DNA of 64,000 bases from Arcanobacterium phocae (GTDB lineage: Bacteria > Actinomycetota > Actinomycetes > Actinomycetales > Actinomycetaceae). The DNA is taken from assembly GCF_900105865.1 (NCBI RefSeq), contig NZ_LT629804.1, positions 744,001-808,000 of the forward strand. Reading direction: 5' to 3'. The position numbers and the translations under genes are program-made. Position 1 is the stretch's first letter. Every line of letters starts with the position of its first letter. The notes under the pieces were generated by a model that was not told the origin of the DNA, did no database searches, and saw only the letters and a list, made by a program, of their open reading frames with translations. Of this stretch, positions 28,953-37,433 are shown one piece after another.

Positions 28953-30437
28953 CTAAATTTGTGTGGCTGTTGTGCTTTCGGTAGCTTCCACGGGCCATTT
29001 GTGCGTGTAGTAGACGTAGGCGAAGGTAAGGATGACGATGCTGGCTAATCCAGTAACGGGAGTCCATATCCGGTCAATGTCGTCGTAGCGAAGGTGACCG
29101 AAAACGCCGGTACGAACAATATATTCTTGGGCAGCAAGAATTGTATCGTAGAGCCCATGAGCGATGACTAGCGGTAGGATACGGCCTCGGCGTATTACGT
29201 ATATTCCAGCAAAAACCCCCAATGGAATCTGCCATAGTGCGACGGCAAGTGTTGCGTAGTACAGGTGCAGTATCACCCGGAAGATGAGTACCACGGCAAT
29301 CGATAAGCGTGATGGCATGCGAAAAATATAGATTAAGGTTAATAAAATTAGTGCGTAGGCAAGTTCTTCCATGCCACCATTGAGCATGTGACGGAAAATA
29401 TCCCATATTAAAGGCGATGGTAGCGGAATGTCTATACCATATATATCGTGATTGGTAAACCAATGGTGAAAGTCGGTTCCAGCCGCTATGCCCCAGGATC
29501 TAAAATAGGTGGAAAAAGCGCTTCCTTGCACGAAAAATAGAGCAAAGAATATTCCAAAAATTATCCAGGAGCTATGCCGGGTAGGGAGCGATTGGCGTGA
29601 AGGACACGTATTCCGAGAGAGTATATACCATGCCGTTATGAGTAGACTGCCGACGATTAGTGCACTCAAGATTCGTAGCGACTGGCTCGCGTCTAGCGAT
29701 CCATAGACTCCAGGGAGGTAGATTGGGAATGATTTTTGTCCAAATAGTTGCAAGAGACCGGCAATAAATCCGCCAGCGGTGATGATTACTGCCCCAAGAA
29801 TCATCGTTGTGCGTAGAGCACAGAGCGTAGTTTTCGCTGGTGTTCTTACGGTGGTGTGGTTGAGGGTTCGTGTGATGAGCCATGCGATTGCCCAGCATAC
29901 GATGATGGGGAGGACGACGTCGTTGGTGGTGGTTTTTAGTGTTCCTAAGAACGTTCCGGCCCAGACGTCGTTTGGTCTAAACGCGATGGCGTTAAATAGT
30001 CCGTGGCTTAATGCTAGTGGCCATACTCGACGATAGTTCCAGTAGTAGTAGCTTGAAAAGATTGCTACCCCCGCCCATTGGAGGGGTGAAAGGACGTTAG
30101 CATAAGGGGCGAAGAATATGCCGCGAAATACTGTTGACAGAACCACAACAAGGGTGAAGCGTAGCGTGAAAGATAGACTCGTTCGGCTAAGTATCCACCA
30201 GGCGAGGGCAGCGCAGATGATTTCGGTGAGAACCCCGATAGCGATGCTCAGTCCCCATTGTGTGGGCAGGGAGAGGTGTTGGGTAAAGCCGAGACTGTCA
30301 CCGACGAATCCAGCGGTTGAGGTAAACCCTAGTTGCTGAAATCCTTGGGTATGTATAAGTACAAATGATGCTAGGCCGCTAAAGACCACGCAACCAAACA
30401 ACGCATCCCAAAATGGCAACCGATTCTCACCAATCAC
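28953..30437 (-). CDS. Large CPBP-like (CAAX protease/bacteriocin-processing) membrane protein
   Basis: Polytopic membrane protein of 494 residues with about 13-14 hydrophobic helices. The C-terminal half carries CPBP (Abi) motifs: Glu-Glu at 357-358 (NGGMEELAYA), RVILHLYYA, and VIAHGLYDTIL with the His...Asp pattern. The N-terminal half has a weaker echo (LTEIICAALAWW, then LALSHGLFNAIAF), so the protein looks like two CPBP-type units in tandem; typical members are 200-300 residues. I chose GTG 30437, preceded by AGGAGGGG, over ATG 30467, which has no site. It starts 37 nt after the secreted peptide gene and is surely co-transcribed. Peptide processing or immunity is an inference from this pairing. 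Confidence 0.75.
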   Translation of the reverse strand: MIGENRLPFWDALFGCVVFSGLASFVLIHTQGFQQLGFTSTAGFVGDSLGFTQHLSLPTQWGLSIAIGVLTEIICAALAWWILSRTSLSFTLRFTLVVVLSTVFRGIFFAPYANVLSPLQWAGVAIFSSYYYWNYRRVWPLALSHGLFNAIAFRPNDVWAGTFLGTLKTTTNDVVLPIIVCWAIAWLITRTLNHTTVRTPAKTTLCALRTTMILGAVIITAGGFIAGLLQLFGQKSFPIYLPGVYGSLDASQSLRILSALIVGSLLITAWYILSRNTCPSRQSLPTRHSSWIIFGIFFALFFVQGSAFSTYFRSWGIAAGTDFHHWFTNHDIYGIDIPLPSPLIWDIFRHMLNGGMEELAYALILLTLIYIFRMPSRLSIAVVLIFRVILHLYYATLAVALWQIPLGVFAGIYVIRRGRILPLVIAHGLYDTILAAQEYIVRTGVFGHLRYDDIDRIWTPVTGLASIVILTFAYVYYTHKWPVEATESTTATQI

Positions 30438-30473
30438 TTCCACCCCTCCTTCGCGTAAACCATACATTGTTCT

Positions 30474-30782
30474 TTAGCTCAGTTCTTTACGCCCAAGCGG
30501 CACCGTGCCTGGATCAACTTTGTTCATACATACATAAACGCCATGGATGTTCGCGCAGGGTTTACAAACTGTTACTCCTGTCCAATTGGGCCCATTGGGG
30601 ATAGTGCCACTTAAATTTGGTCCTGTTAAAGCCCGGCAATCATTAGGCCGTGGCCCGAAAGCAGAGATCGTGTAGCTAGAATCGTTGTGACCGTCCAATC
30701 CTCCTGCTAGGTTGGTCGCTAACCCTGCGGGAAAAAGGGCGAGAGTAGATATAGCTAAAGTGCTGATAATTGTCTTAAACAT
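30474..30782 (-). CDS. Small secreted four-cysteine peptide precursor
   Basis: 102 residues. A signal peptide (about 1-26: MFKTIISTLAISTLALFPAG, then LATNLA) precedes a mature region of about 75 residues rich in Gly, Pro and Asn with cysteines at 49, 73, 76 and 85, the last three in a CKPC...VYVC cluster. I do not recognise a family. It has its own promoter and RBS (AGGAG 7 nt before the ATG) and heads a two-gene operon with the CPBP protein. A bacteriocin or other exported effector is possible. A role as a small envelope protein cannot be excluded. Confidence 0.7.
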   Translation of the reverse strand: MFKTIISTLAISTLALFPAGLATNLAGGLDGHNDSSYTISAFGPRPNDCRALTGPNLSGTIPNGPNWTGVTVCKPCANIHGVYVCMNKVDPGTVPLGRKELS

Positions 30783-30818
30783 CGTAGAACTCCTAGTTCG
30801 CGGTTTAGGACAAGATTC

Positions 30819-30847
30819 AGTGTAGAGATAAATTAAGGTTTACGCAA
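30819..30847 (-). promoter_or_regulatory. Promoter of the secreted peptide operon
   Basis: On the minus strand TTGCGT (complement of 30842-30847) and TACACT (complement of 30819-30824) are separated by exactly 17 nt and lie about 37 nt before the peptide ATG. Confidence 0.55.
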
Positions 30848-30854
30848 ATTAAAC

Positions 30855-30871
30855 TGGTGAAACATTTACCA
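30855..30871. promoter_or_regulatory. Near-palindrome next to the peptide promoter -35
   Basis: TGGTGAAACATTTACCA has arms TGGTGAA/TTTACCA that match at six of seven positions, and ends 8 nt from the -35 element. It is placed as an activator or repressor site would be; no known regulator is recognised. Confidence 0.35.
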
Positions 30872-31063
30872 TATACCGACTCGGAAGGGCTGTTGAATAC
30901 GCTTGAATCTCTTCGTCATTTCACATTAAGACGTAAAATCTGAGAACCCAGGCGAAAGTAACGCAAAAACAGTTTTCGAACAGGTAGCGGGAAACTGAGG
31001 GTTTCATGCATGTCTGCCTAAATATGTAAGATGTGATTATTTATAGTAATGATGGAGAACAAG

Positions 31064-31650
31064 ATGAGTGATGTGACCAAAGGCGTTTATCGCCGGCTAT
31101 ATTCGACAACACTCATCAACCTTATGGAGATGCAATAGCGCAAGTTGCTCTCCCACTTGCCTTCTAATATGCCACTGGATCGATTGCATTGGCCGCCACG
31201 TTGGCGGCTTCTACATTAGCTACTCAACAATCACTAACCATACCCTTGGTAGCAATTGCGGACCAGCTACCGCGCAAGTCAAGTGTTATTGGCAGTTACA
31301 TTACTGAAGCGATTTGCCTAGCCATCTTGGGGATACTTCTCTACGTGGGCTTTGCGCAGCCACTAGTTTTATCGCAATCGGTTCTCTCCGTGGAGCTGCG
31401 TGTAACGGCAAGTGCTGGCTATATTCCGCAGCCGGACTCTCATTGCGCCACAAGTTAGTCCAGTTTGCTTTAGATGTAACCACTGCAGGCTATATCTATG
31501 GAGTGGGAGGAACTTGACATTGGAACGCTTCGTTCCGATCGGACGCTACAAAGTAGTGATGTCACTATCTCTCGCAGGTGTTGGTATTATACTGATGACC
31601 TTTGCCTTTGTATATAACCTATTTTTCCAGCTTTGGACTACTCATACCTG
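31064..31650 (+). pseudogene. Decayed MFS transporter gene
   Basis: No long frame is open here, but pieces in different frames read like one MFS exporter. The first frame gives MSDVTKGVYRRLYSTTLINL from ATG 31064 and then stops. A shift gives YGDAIAQVALPLAF, an in-frame TAA, then YATGSIALAATLAASTLATQ and a motif-A-like VAIADQLPRKSSVIG, followed by a hydrophobic stretch. A third frame continues FIAIGSLRGAAC, and the last piece (31510-31650) is again hydrophobic. At least two frameshifts and one stop are visible and the remainder is too short for 12 helices. The sequence between this remnant and the peptide promoter (30872-31063) shows no gene. Confidence 0.55.
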
Positions 31651-31680
31651 ACCATAGCGTGGCAATATATTTAACCGCCA

Positions 31681-32859
31681 TCAGTGCAACAGCTCTTCCG
31701 GCTTTCGCGATGTTGTTTTCGTTGCTTCATCACCACGTGTGACGTTCCGCTGACGCCCTCCGCGTTCCTCACGGGCTTCGTTTTGCTTACGCTCTATCGT
31801 TTCCAGAGTTTCTTGCGCTATCTGTTCCCGGCGGGCAGCCTCGGCTTGCGAATGATCCAAGATCCGCGGTGGAGCCCCCGGGGCAAAGGCTTCGTCGAGT
31901 TCTTCTAACGACGAGCGTTTCACAACTGGAACATGTGGCTGGAAGAGTTCGGTCACGTCGTCGTTGATAATGGCCGGATCGGACGAGGTTACGTCTAGTG
32001 TATCTTCGTCCGAAACAGTTGACTGTTCCTCTTGAGCAGTTTGGAATAGGAGATCGGTAGGATCCGTAGCCGTCGTCGTCTGGTTTGGCGTCGCTACCGG
32101 TGAGAATTCCTGATCAGAAGCGTTATCGCCGAGCTTGTAGCAGGCAAGAGTGATGCGTTCTAACTCTGCGCCCAAGTTTTGCCGTGCGACTTGCTCCCAC
32201 TCGTTGGCAAGTGGGGTGAGGAAAATACGTTTCCGTGCCAGCAGGTGTTCAACAATCTGGCGGCGAGCCATGAGCCAACTATATTCAGATACCCGCGGAT
32301 ACTCCTCGCGAACCTGACTGACATAGGTCTTATAACGCTGTGGCGGATTCGCGAGAGTGCCAAAATGTGCATCATAAAGAGCGAGGCGATCGACGTCGAT
32401 AGAATCAAAACGAGCAGTTTCATCCGCGCGCTTGGCTGAACCTGGCAGATCATGACGCTTATGAAGGTGAAAAATGAGTTCAGCGATTCGGTGGCGATTG
32501 TCCGCTGGGATACCAATCTCGGCAAAAAACTTATCTGCCACATCTGCTGATGCACGCTCATCCTCGCCGCCATTGCGCGAATAGACGGCATCATCGGAGA
32601 CATTGAAGACAAGCCCATGGCCCCATGTTGCTAATCGGACAAGACACGGATTTTGAGTCTCCGAAGCCAGGGTATCTACCCGGGTGAGCATGTCGATAAC
32701 ATGGCGGGTATTGTGAAAAAATCGGTCTGGACTAGACCAAATATCCAACAATTCGTACGCAACACGCTCGATATGATCTCGCTCTGCGGTAGCCCCGGCA
32801 TCGCGCGCGCTTCGTACAAACGCTTGAACTACCCATGCAGGTACGTCCATTTTCACCAT
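31681..32859 (-). CDS. HD-superfamily metal-dependent phosphohydrolase relative with variant HD motif
   Basis: 392 residues. The first 220 resemble the COG4339 group of predicted HD phosphohydrolases: SSPDRFFHNTRHVIDML at about 42-58, a helix ending WGHGLVFNVSDDAVYSRNGGEDERASAD, a downstream LIFHLHKRHD, then DVDRLALYDAHFG and VREEYP. In the family the central motif is normally WFHDAVYD; here the His-Asp pair reads His-Gly, with an apparent insertion before AVYSRNG. The C-terminal 150 residues are low-complexity, charged and probably disordered (Glu/Arg/Gln-rich). GGAGGA lies 3 nt before ATG 32859 and 6 nt before a GTG. Function unknown. Confidence 0.7.
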   Translation of the reverse strand: MVKMDVPAWVVQAFVRSARDAGATAERDHIERVAYELLDIWSSPDRFFHNTRHVIDMLTRVDTLASETQNPCLVRLATWGHGLVFNVSDDAVYSRNGGEDERASADVADKFFAEIGIPADNRHRIAELIFHLHKRHDLPGSAKRADETARFDSIDVDRLALYDAHFGTLANPPQRYKTYVSQVREEYPRVSEYSWLMARRQIVEHLLARKRIFLTPLANEWEQVARQNLGAELERITLACYKLGDNASDQEFSPVATPNQTTTATDPTDLLFQTAQEEQSTVSDEDTLDVTSSDPAIINDDVTELFQPHVPVVKRSSLEELDEAFAPGAPPRILDHSQAEAARREQIAQETLETIERKQNEAREERGGRQRNVTRGDEATKTTSRKPEELLH

Positions 32860-33000
32860 AAATCCTCCAAGATAAGCGCCCCCCGATTCTATACCCCGCA
32901 GATGAACTACCCAAATGATGCGGTATAAGTAACTAGAGAAGTACCACGAACTGGACCGTTAAGAGTGCTCAAACGCGCAAAGTGTTCTAACGTAGAGATT

Positions 33001-33798
33001 GTGAAGAAAAAAGGTTCAACATCTGTCCTTACTGGTCGCGCACTCATCACCGGAGGTACATCTGGCATGGGGGCGGCGTTCGCTCGTGCGTTAGCGGCTC
33101 GCGGATGCGATATTGTTTTGGTGGCGCGAAATAAAGAGCGGTTAGCGGAAAATGCTAGCGTGCTCACGCAGCAATACCAGGTAGATGTTCAGATTCTTCC
33201 CGCAGATTTAAGTACGCGCGATGGAGTCGACGCCGTTAAAGCTCGGCTTCTTGAACAAGCCGATCCAGTAACGATATTCGTGAATAACGCCGGGTCTGGG
33301 ATGTACTCACCGATGGCGACCGACGACGCCACCCAGCTACGTGCCGGTGCCGAACTTATGGCGTTAGTTCCGATGGAGCTTGGTGGAGCTGCCGCGTTCT
33401 CAATGAAACAACGTCACGCCGGTGTCATTATTACTACTGCATCGGTAGCATCGCTTGCCCCGATGGGAGCCTACGCGGCCGTCAAAGCATTCGTACGAAT
33501 GTGGTCAGAGTCCCTGTCTATCGAAGTTGGCCGATACGGTGTACAAGTTGTTGCTTTCTTGCCTGGTTGGGTGAAAACCGAGTTCCACCAGCGATCCGGT
33601 GTTTCGACGTCGTCGATCCCATCATGGCTATGGCTCGACGCAGAGCGCGTGATCGACGAAGCTCTCCGCGATGTTGAACGTGGTAAAACAACCACTATTC
33701 CGTCCAAGCGTTTCAAGACGATGGCATTTTTCGCCCGTCACTTGCCACAATCAGTGGTCCACAAGGCCGTCAAGAAATTGAATAAGGGCCGGCGATGA
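33001..33798 (+). CDS. Short-chain dehydrogenase/reductase
   Basis: NAD(P)-dependent classical SDR, 265 residues from GTG 33001 (GTG 32965 would add 12). Cofactor motif TGGTSGMG, LVARNKERL (Arg after the second strand suggests NADPH), the Asp in PADLS, NNAGSG and the catalytic Tyr-Lys in GAYAAVKAFV are present. It resembles DltE/fatty-acyl or sterol-type SDRs, but the substrate is unknown. It overlaps the acyltransferase gene by 4 nt, so a lipid-related role is a reasonable inference. Confidence 0.82.
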   Translation: MKKKGSTSVLTGRALITGGTSGMGAAFARALAARGCDIVLVARNKERLAENASVLTQQYQVDVQILPADLSTRDGVDAVKARLLEQADPVTIFVNNAGSGMYSPMATDDATQLRAGAELMALVPMELGGAAAFSMKQRHAGVIITTASVASLAPMGAYAAVKAFVRMWSESLSIEVGRYGVQVVAFLPGWVKTEFHQRSGVSTSSIPSWLWLDAERVIDEALRDVERGKTTTIPSKRFKTMAFFARHLPQSVVHKAVKKLNKGRR

Positions 33799-34505
33799 GT
33801 GAGCTACACCCATTAGATGACTACCATTCAGACGGTAAACGAAAAGTTCGCAAAGCAGTTCGTAAAATTCTCACCCGGCCAGTGCTGAAAACGGTTCTCA
33901 AAGCAACCGTGTGGGGTGAAGAAAACGTTGAAGGGCTCGAAGGAGCCTATGTTGTTGTCGGCAATCACTCGTCGCATCTTGACGCTCCAATGGTCTTTTC
34001 ATTACTGCCTGAGCATATGACAGAAAATCTTGCTACCGGCGCCGCCGCCGACTATTTTTATCGCAAGAAAGGCATTGCCAAGCTGACGTCAGTATTCTTC
34101 AATACGTATCCGATTGAGCGCAAAGGAAAGACCGTTGGCGCGCACGTCGGCCGGGCAGCCGGAATGACAAGTCGCTTGCTACGTGATGGCATTCCAATTT
34201 TGATCTTCCCAGAAGGTACGCGCTCGCGGGACGGCCAGATGGGAATTTTCAAGCCCGGTGCAGCCGCGATTGCATTGAAGATCGGGGTGCCGATTGTTCC
34301 GTTAGCGATGTCGGGCGGACACGAAGCAATGCCGGTTGGACGAGTATTGCCACCGTTGAATCATCCGGAAGTTGAACTGTTCATCGGTGAACCCATGCAT
34401 GGTCAGCCTGATGATACTCCAGAGGTTTTTATTGCACGGGTTCGTCACCAGATCGAGATGATGCTGGAACAGAAGACCGCCAATCCGGATCCTTCACTCA
34501 GTTAA
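33795..34505 (+). CDS. 1-acyl-sn-glycerol-3-phosphate acyltransferase (PlsC family)
   Basis: Membrane-associated phospholipid acyltransferase, 236 residues. The HX4D motif VGNHSSHLDAP (about 54-64), the substrate-binding FPEGTRSRDG (about 136-145) and VPIVPLAMSGG are intact. It lacks a strong transmembrane segment, like many actinobacterial members. ATGA overlap with the SDR gene shows coupling. Its last 8 nt overlap the end of the convergent sensor kinase gene. Confidence 0.87.
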   Translation: MSELHPLDDYHSDGKRKVRKAVRKILTRPVLKTVLKATVWGEENVEGLEGAYVVVGNHSSHLDAPMVFSLLPEHMTENLATGAAADYFYRKKGIAKLTSVFFNTYPIERKGKTVGAHVGRAAGMTSRLLRDGIPILIFPEGTRSRDGQMGIFKPGAAAIALKIGVPIVPLAMSGGHEAMPVGRVLPPLNHPEVELFIGEPMHGQPDDTPEVFIARVRHQIEMMLEQKTANPDPSLS

Positions 34506-35958
34506 GCAGACTGGGCATCGGGAAAACTAGGCGCACAGTCAGACCGCCACCGGGTGTTTCATGCACGCTGACTTGCCCGTGGTGTGCGCTCATAATAGCA
34601 GCAACGATTGCAAGGCCAAGTCCTGAGCCTTCGCCGCTACCGCGAGTGCGGGCAGAATTGGCTTTATAGAAACGTTCGAATACATGCTCACGGTCTTTTT
34701 CAGATATTCCCGGGCCGTGATCGCGAACTTCAACAACTGCATTTTTAGGTTCGAGCAGATCTATCCCAACAGCAACGTCAACAGGAACTGAGGAGTCAGT
34801 ATGGGCAGAAACATTGCTGAGCAGGTTCGTTAGTAGCTGCGTCACAGCATTTTGATCTCCCATGATGACGACGGATTCGACGTCGTCGCCGTTAAGGTTG
34901 GTGACATTGGCTATTCGTTCTGGCGAACGAGCAAGAAAATCAGAAACAGTGTTGAGTGCAACTGCAGCTAGATCTACTGGTTTAGGATGAATTTCTTTAC
35001 GCTCATCAAGTCGTGCAAGTTTCAAAAGATCTTCGACCAGGTTAGCCATCCGGCCAGATTCAGATTCAATACGGCCAAAAGCGAGTTCGATTTGCTCGTC
35101 TGGGACGCCACCCATACGATACAGCTCCGCATATCCACGAATAGTAGCAAGAGGTGTGCGCAACTCATGCGAAGCATCAGATACAAATCGTCGAACGCGC
35201 TGCTCCGAAGCAGCCTGAGCTGCGAACAACTCTTCGATCTCGTCAAGCATAGCGTTAACTGATTCACCGAGGATGCTAACTTCAGTTCCCGGCTTCATTA
35301 GTGGAATTCTTGCCGCAAAATTTCCTTGGCGTACATCCGATGTCACGCGCGTGACCGTGCGTAGCGGACGTAATGATCGACGTACCAGTACAATCGATAG
35401 CAATGCTCCGATAGACATGATGGCGACAACAAATAGTGCAAGAACCTGCTTGAGATTCGTGACGGTACGTTCCACTTGGGCTAACGGCAATCCGATCAGC
35501 ACATTGCCTACGGTATGTGGGTTTGAACCAGTAGATGTGAGTGGCACGGAAATAATGCGCCATTCGGTGTCCTCGAATGTGCCATCAACAGTACGGGGTT
35601 GATCGAAATAATTTGACGCCAACGTTTCTGCGTGTTCTGGTTTTCCGTATCGTTGTTCGATTGACGGATGTACTTCCTCAACTGCAGTACCGAAATCATC
35701 AGAAATATACAGATAGAAGTCAGACGGTAGCAGCGCTTCTGATGTTCCTTGAATGAGTGCATCGACAGTTTGTGAAGCCACGATCTGTCCAGACGATGAC
35801 AGTGTTTTGTCAGTTTCCGACGTCAGAAAGGTTCGCAAAGAAATAGTTGCAAACGCCGAAACCAACATCAGTGCGGATCCGAGTAGCACAAGGAAAACTA
35901 CGAGCAGTTGCCACGATAGACGCCCGGTAACGTGTAATTGCGAGGAAGAGTTTTCCAT
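34498..35958 (-). CDS. Two-component sensor histidine kinase
   Basis: 486 residues. Two transmembrane helices (about 17-38 and 166-188) bracket a 125-residue extracytoplasmic sensor domain. HAMP (about 190-245), HisKA with the phospho-acceptor His in FVSDASHELRTPLATIRGY (about 262), then HATPase_c with the N box NLLSNVSAH, GPGI and GSGLGLAIVAAIMSAHHG. It belongs to the EnvZ/MprB-like class found in actinobacteria. It follows its response regulator by 7 nt. The signal is unknown. Confidence 0.9.
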   Translation of the reverse strand: MENSSSQLHVTGRLSWQLLVVFLVLLGSALMLVSAFATISLRTFLTSETDKTLSSSGQIVASQTVDALIQGTSEALLPSDFYLYISDDFGTAVEEVHPSIEQRYGKPEHAETLASNYFDQPRTVDGTFEDTEWRIISVPLTSTGSNPHTVGNVLIGLPLAQVERTVTNLKQVLALFVVAIMSIGALLSIVLVRRSLRPLRTVTRVTSDVRQGNFAARIPLMKPGTEVSILGESVNAMLDEIEELFAAQAASEQRVRRFVSDASHELRTPLATIRGYAELYRMGGVPDEQIELAFGRIESESGRMANLVEDLLKLARLDERKEIHPKPVDLAAVALNTVSDFLARSPERIANVTNLNGDDVESVVIMGDQNAVTQLLTNLLSNVSAHTDSSVPVDVAVGIDLLEPKNAVVEVRDHGPGISEKDREHVFERFYKANSARTRGSGEGSGLGLAIVAAIMSAHHGQVSVHETPGGGLTVRLVFPMPSLLN

Positions 35959-35965
35959 AGGCCAT

Positions 35966-36703
35966 TTACTTGCCAGCGCGCATGACGTATCCGATACCGC
36001 GTTTGGTGTGAATAAGCGGCACGAGCGCGGCGACTTGTTCTGGGTCAGTGATGCCGAGTGCTTCGGCCGAGTCTATTTTCCGGCGGAGATAGGAAATATA
36101 CGATTCAACAATCGAAGCCTCACCAATCCAGTCATAATCCCAGACATGATCAAGAATCTGAACCTTTGATACCACGCGTTCCGCGTTTACCATCAGATAC
36201 CGTAATAATTTATATTCGGTAGGAGAGAGCTCAACGAGATGACCAGCTCTACGAACCTCGTATGTATCTTCGTTTAGCTCAAGATCATGATAAGTGATAA
36301 CCGAAGGCTCATCGGTACTAGGATTTGTGCGTCGCAAAATGACCTGGATCCGGGTAACGACCTCTTCCAAGGAGAACGGCTTAGTGACGTAATCGTCAGC
36401 ACCAGCAGTTAGTCCATGAATCTTATCTTGAAGATCATCCTTTGCCGTCAGGAAAAGAACTGGAGTGTCGGAGTCTTGTGTGCGGATGCGGCGCAAGACT
36501 TCGTATCCATCAAAATCAGGTAGCATCACGTCCAGTACGACTAAATCAGGTGAAAATTCTTGGAATAGACGCACTGCGTTACGGCCGTCGTCAGCAGTTT
36601 CAACGGTAAAACCGGCGAACTTCAGCGATACGGAGAGGAGTTCGCGAATCGAAGGTTCGTCGTCAACGACCAATATTTTTGCTGTTGATTTTTGTTCTGT
36701 CAT
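35966..36703 (-). CDS. OmpR/PhoB-family response regulator
   Basis: 245 residues. The receiver domain has the acidic pair in VVDDEPS, the phospho-acceptor Asp in LVVLDVMLPD (about 57), Thr in LFLTAKD and Lys in YVTKPFS. The C-terminal winged helix (about 140-245) has LSPTEYKLLRYLMVNAERVVSK and VESYISYLRRKI. I chose ATG 36703; TTG 36709 would add two residues. Pairs with the downstream kinase. Similar actinobacterial pairs include TcrXY, TrcRS and MprAB; the exact orthology is not clear. Confidence 0.9.
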   Translation of the reverse strand: MTEQKSTAKILVVDDEPSIRELLSVSLKFAGFTVETADDGRNAVRLFQEFSPDLVVLDVMLPDFDGYEVLRRIRTQDSDTPVLFLTAKDDLQDKIHGLTAGADDYVTKPFSLEEVVTRIQVILRRTNPSTDEPSVITYHDLELNEDTYEVRRAGHLVELSPTEYKLLRYLMVNAERVVSKVQILDHVWDYDWIGEASIVESYISYLRRKIDSAEALGITDPEQVAALVPLIHTKRGIGYVMRAGK

Positions 36704-36750
36704 GGACAATATTTTCCGCTACTAAACTGAGAGAATCCTGAAAATGTGTT

Positions 36751-37332
36751 TCACAGGTACGGGTACGGATCGAACTCATCGATATCTACTGGATGAGTAC
36801 GGTTGAGTGGAATATTGAATGCCTGGACATCAAGTTCAAGATCGTGGATGACAAGTCCACGATCTTCTAATTCTGCCAACGGAACAGCAAGGAATTCGCG
36901 GAAACAGATAATAGCTACGCGATGTCCAGCGTCGAGTAATGCTTCTAGTTGCGGAAGATAGTCGACGTCATGAGTTCCGACGACGACGTCTGCTTCAGGC
37001 CGTTCTTTAAGAATAGCTTCGAGAGTGCGCTGAATTCCTTCATCAACAACTTTCCGCTCTGGATCTTGCGATGTCAGCTGGATTGGCTGCCATCCGATTG
37101 CTAGGAGAGCTTGGATGAATGGGGCTGCGGTGCGCTGTGAGACGTTCAAGAAGAAAAAGCCTTTGGCGTTCTTCTCTCGATGGTTTTCGGACGTAGATGT
37201 TGCCGGATCGTCAAACGGATCAAATTCGAGAACACGGTCCCAGCGAGGACGTTCCTCAGCGCGTGGGGAGTGCTTAAGAATGTTCACTCCGAGGGTAGCG
37301 TCAATGTTTTCACCATCAATAAGAATATACAT
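36751..37332 (-). CDS. NYN domain (PIN-like) protein
   Basis: 193 residues. NYN domains are PIN-fold nucleases acting mainly on RNA. The acidic residues appear in MYILIDGENID (Asp7, Asn10) and in the second half ADVVVGTHDVDYLPQLEALLDAGHRV, the GxxDxD-type motif. A charged insertion (about 37-55) separates them. TAAAAT lies 6 nt before the ATG on the minus strand and no RBS is seen, so translation is probably leaderless. The target is unknown. Confidence 0.8.
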   Translation of the reverse strand: MYILIDGENIDATLGVNILKHSPRAEERPRWDRVLEFDPFDDPATSTSENHREKNAKGFFFLNVSQRTAAPFIQALLAIGWQPIQLTSQDPERKVVDEGIQRTLEAILKERPEADVVVGTHDVDYLPQLEALLDAGHRVAIICFREFLAVPLAELEDRGLVIHDLELDVQAFNIPLNRTHPVDIDEFDPYPYL

Positions 37333-37386
37333 ACTTGTATTTTAGCCCTCTTCGCGACGAAAAGCAGGGCAATATGTAACATATAG

Positions 37387-37420
37387 CGGTGGGCAGAAAC
37401 CGACTGGTTTCTGCCCACCG
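37387..37420 (-). terminator. Hairpin downstream of pspA
   Basis: CGGTGGGCAGAAACC and GGTTTCTGCCCACCG form a perfect 15-bp stem with a GACT loop, 13 nt after the pspA stop. No strong U-run on the minus strand. Confidence 0.75.
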
Positions 37421-37433
37421 AAGAGTCGATATG

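Noticed and set aside
31189..31458. 89-residue membrane protein as a real gene
   Set aside because: It is one frame of the broken MFS gene, lacking an RBS and losing MFS similarity after residue 60.
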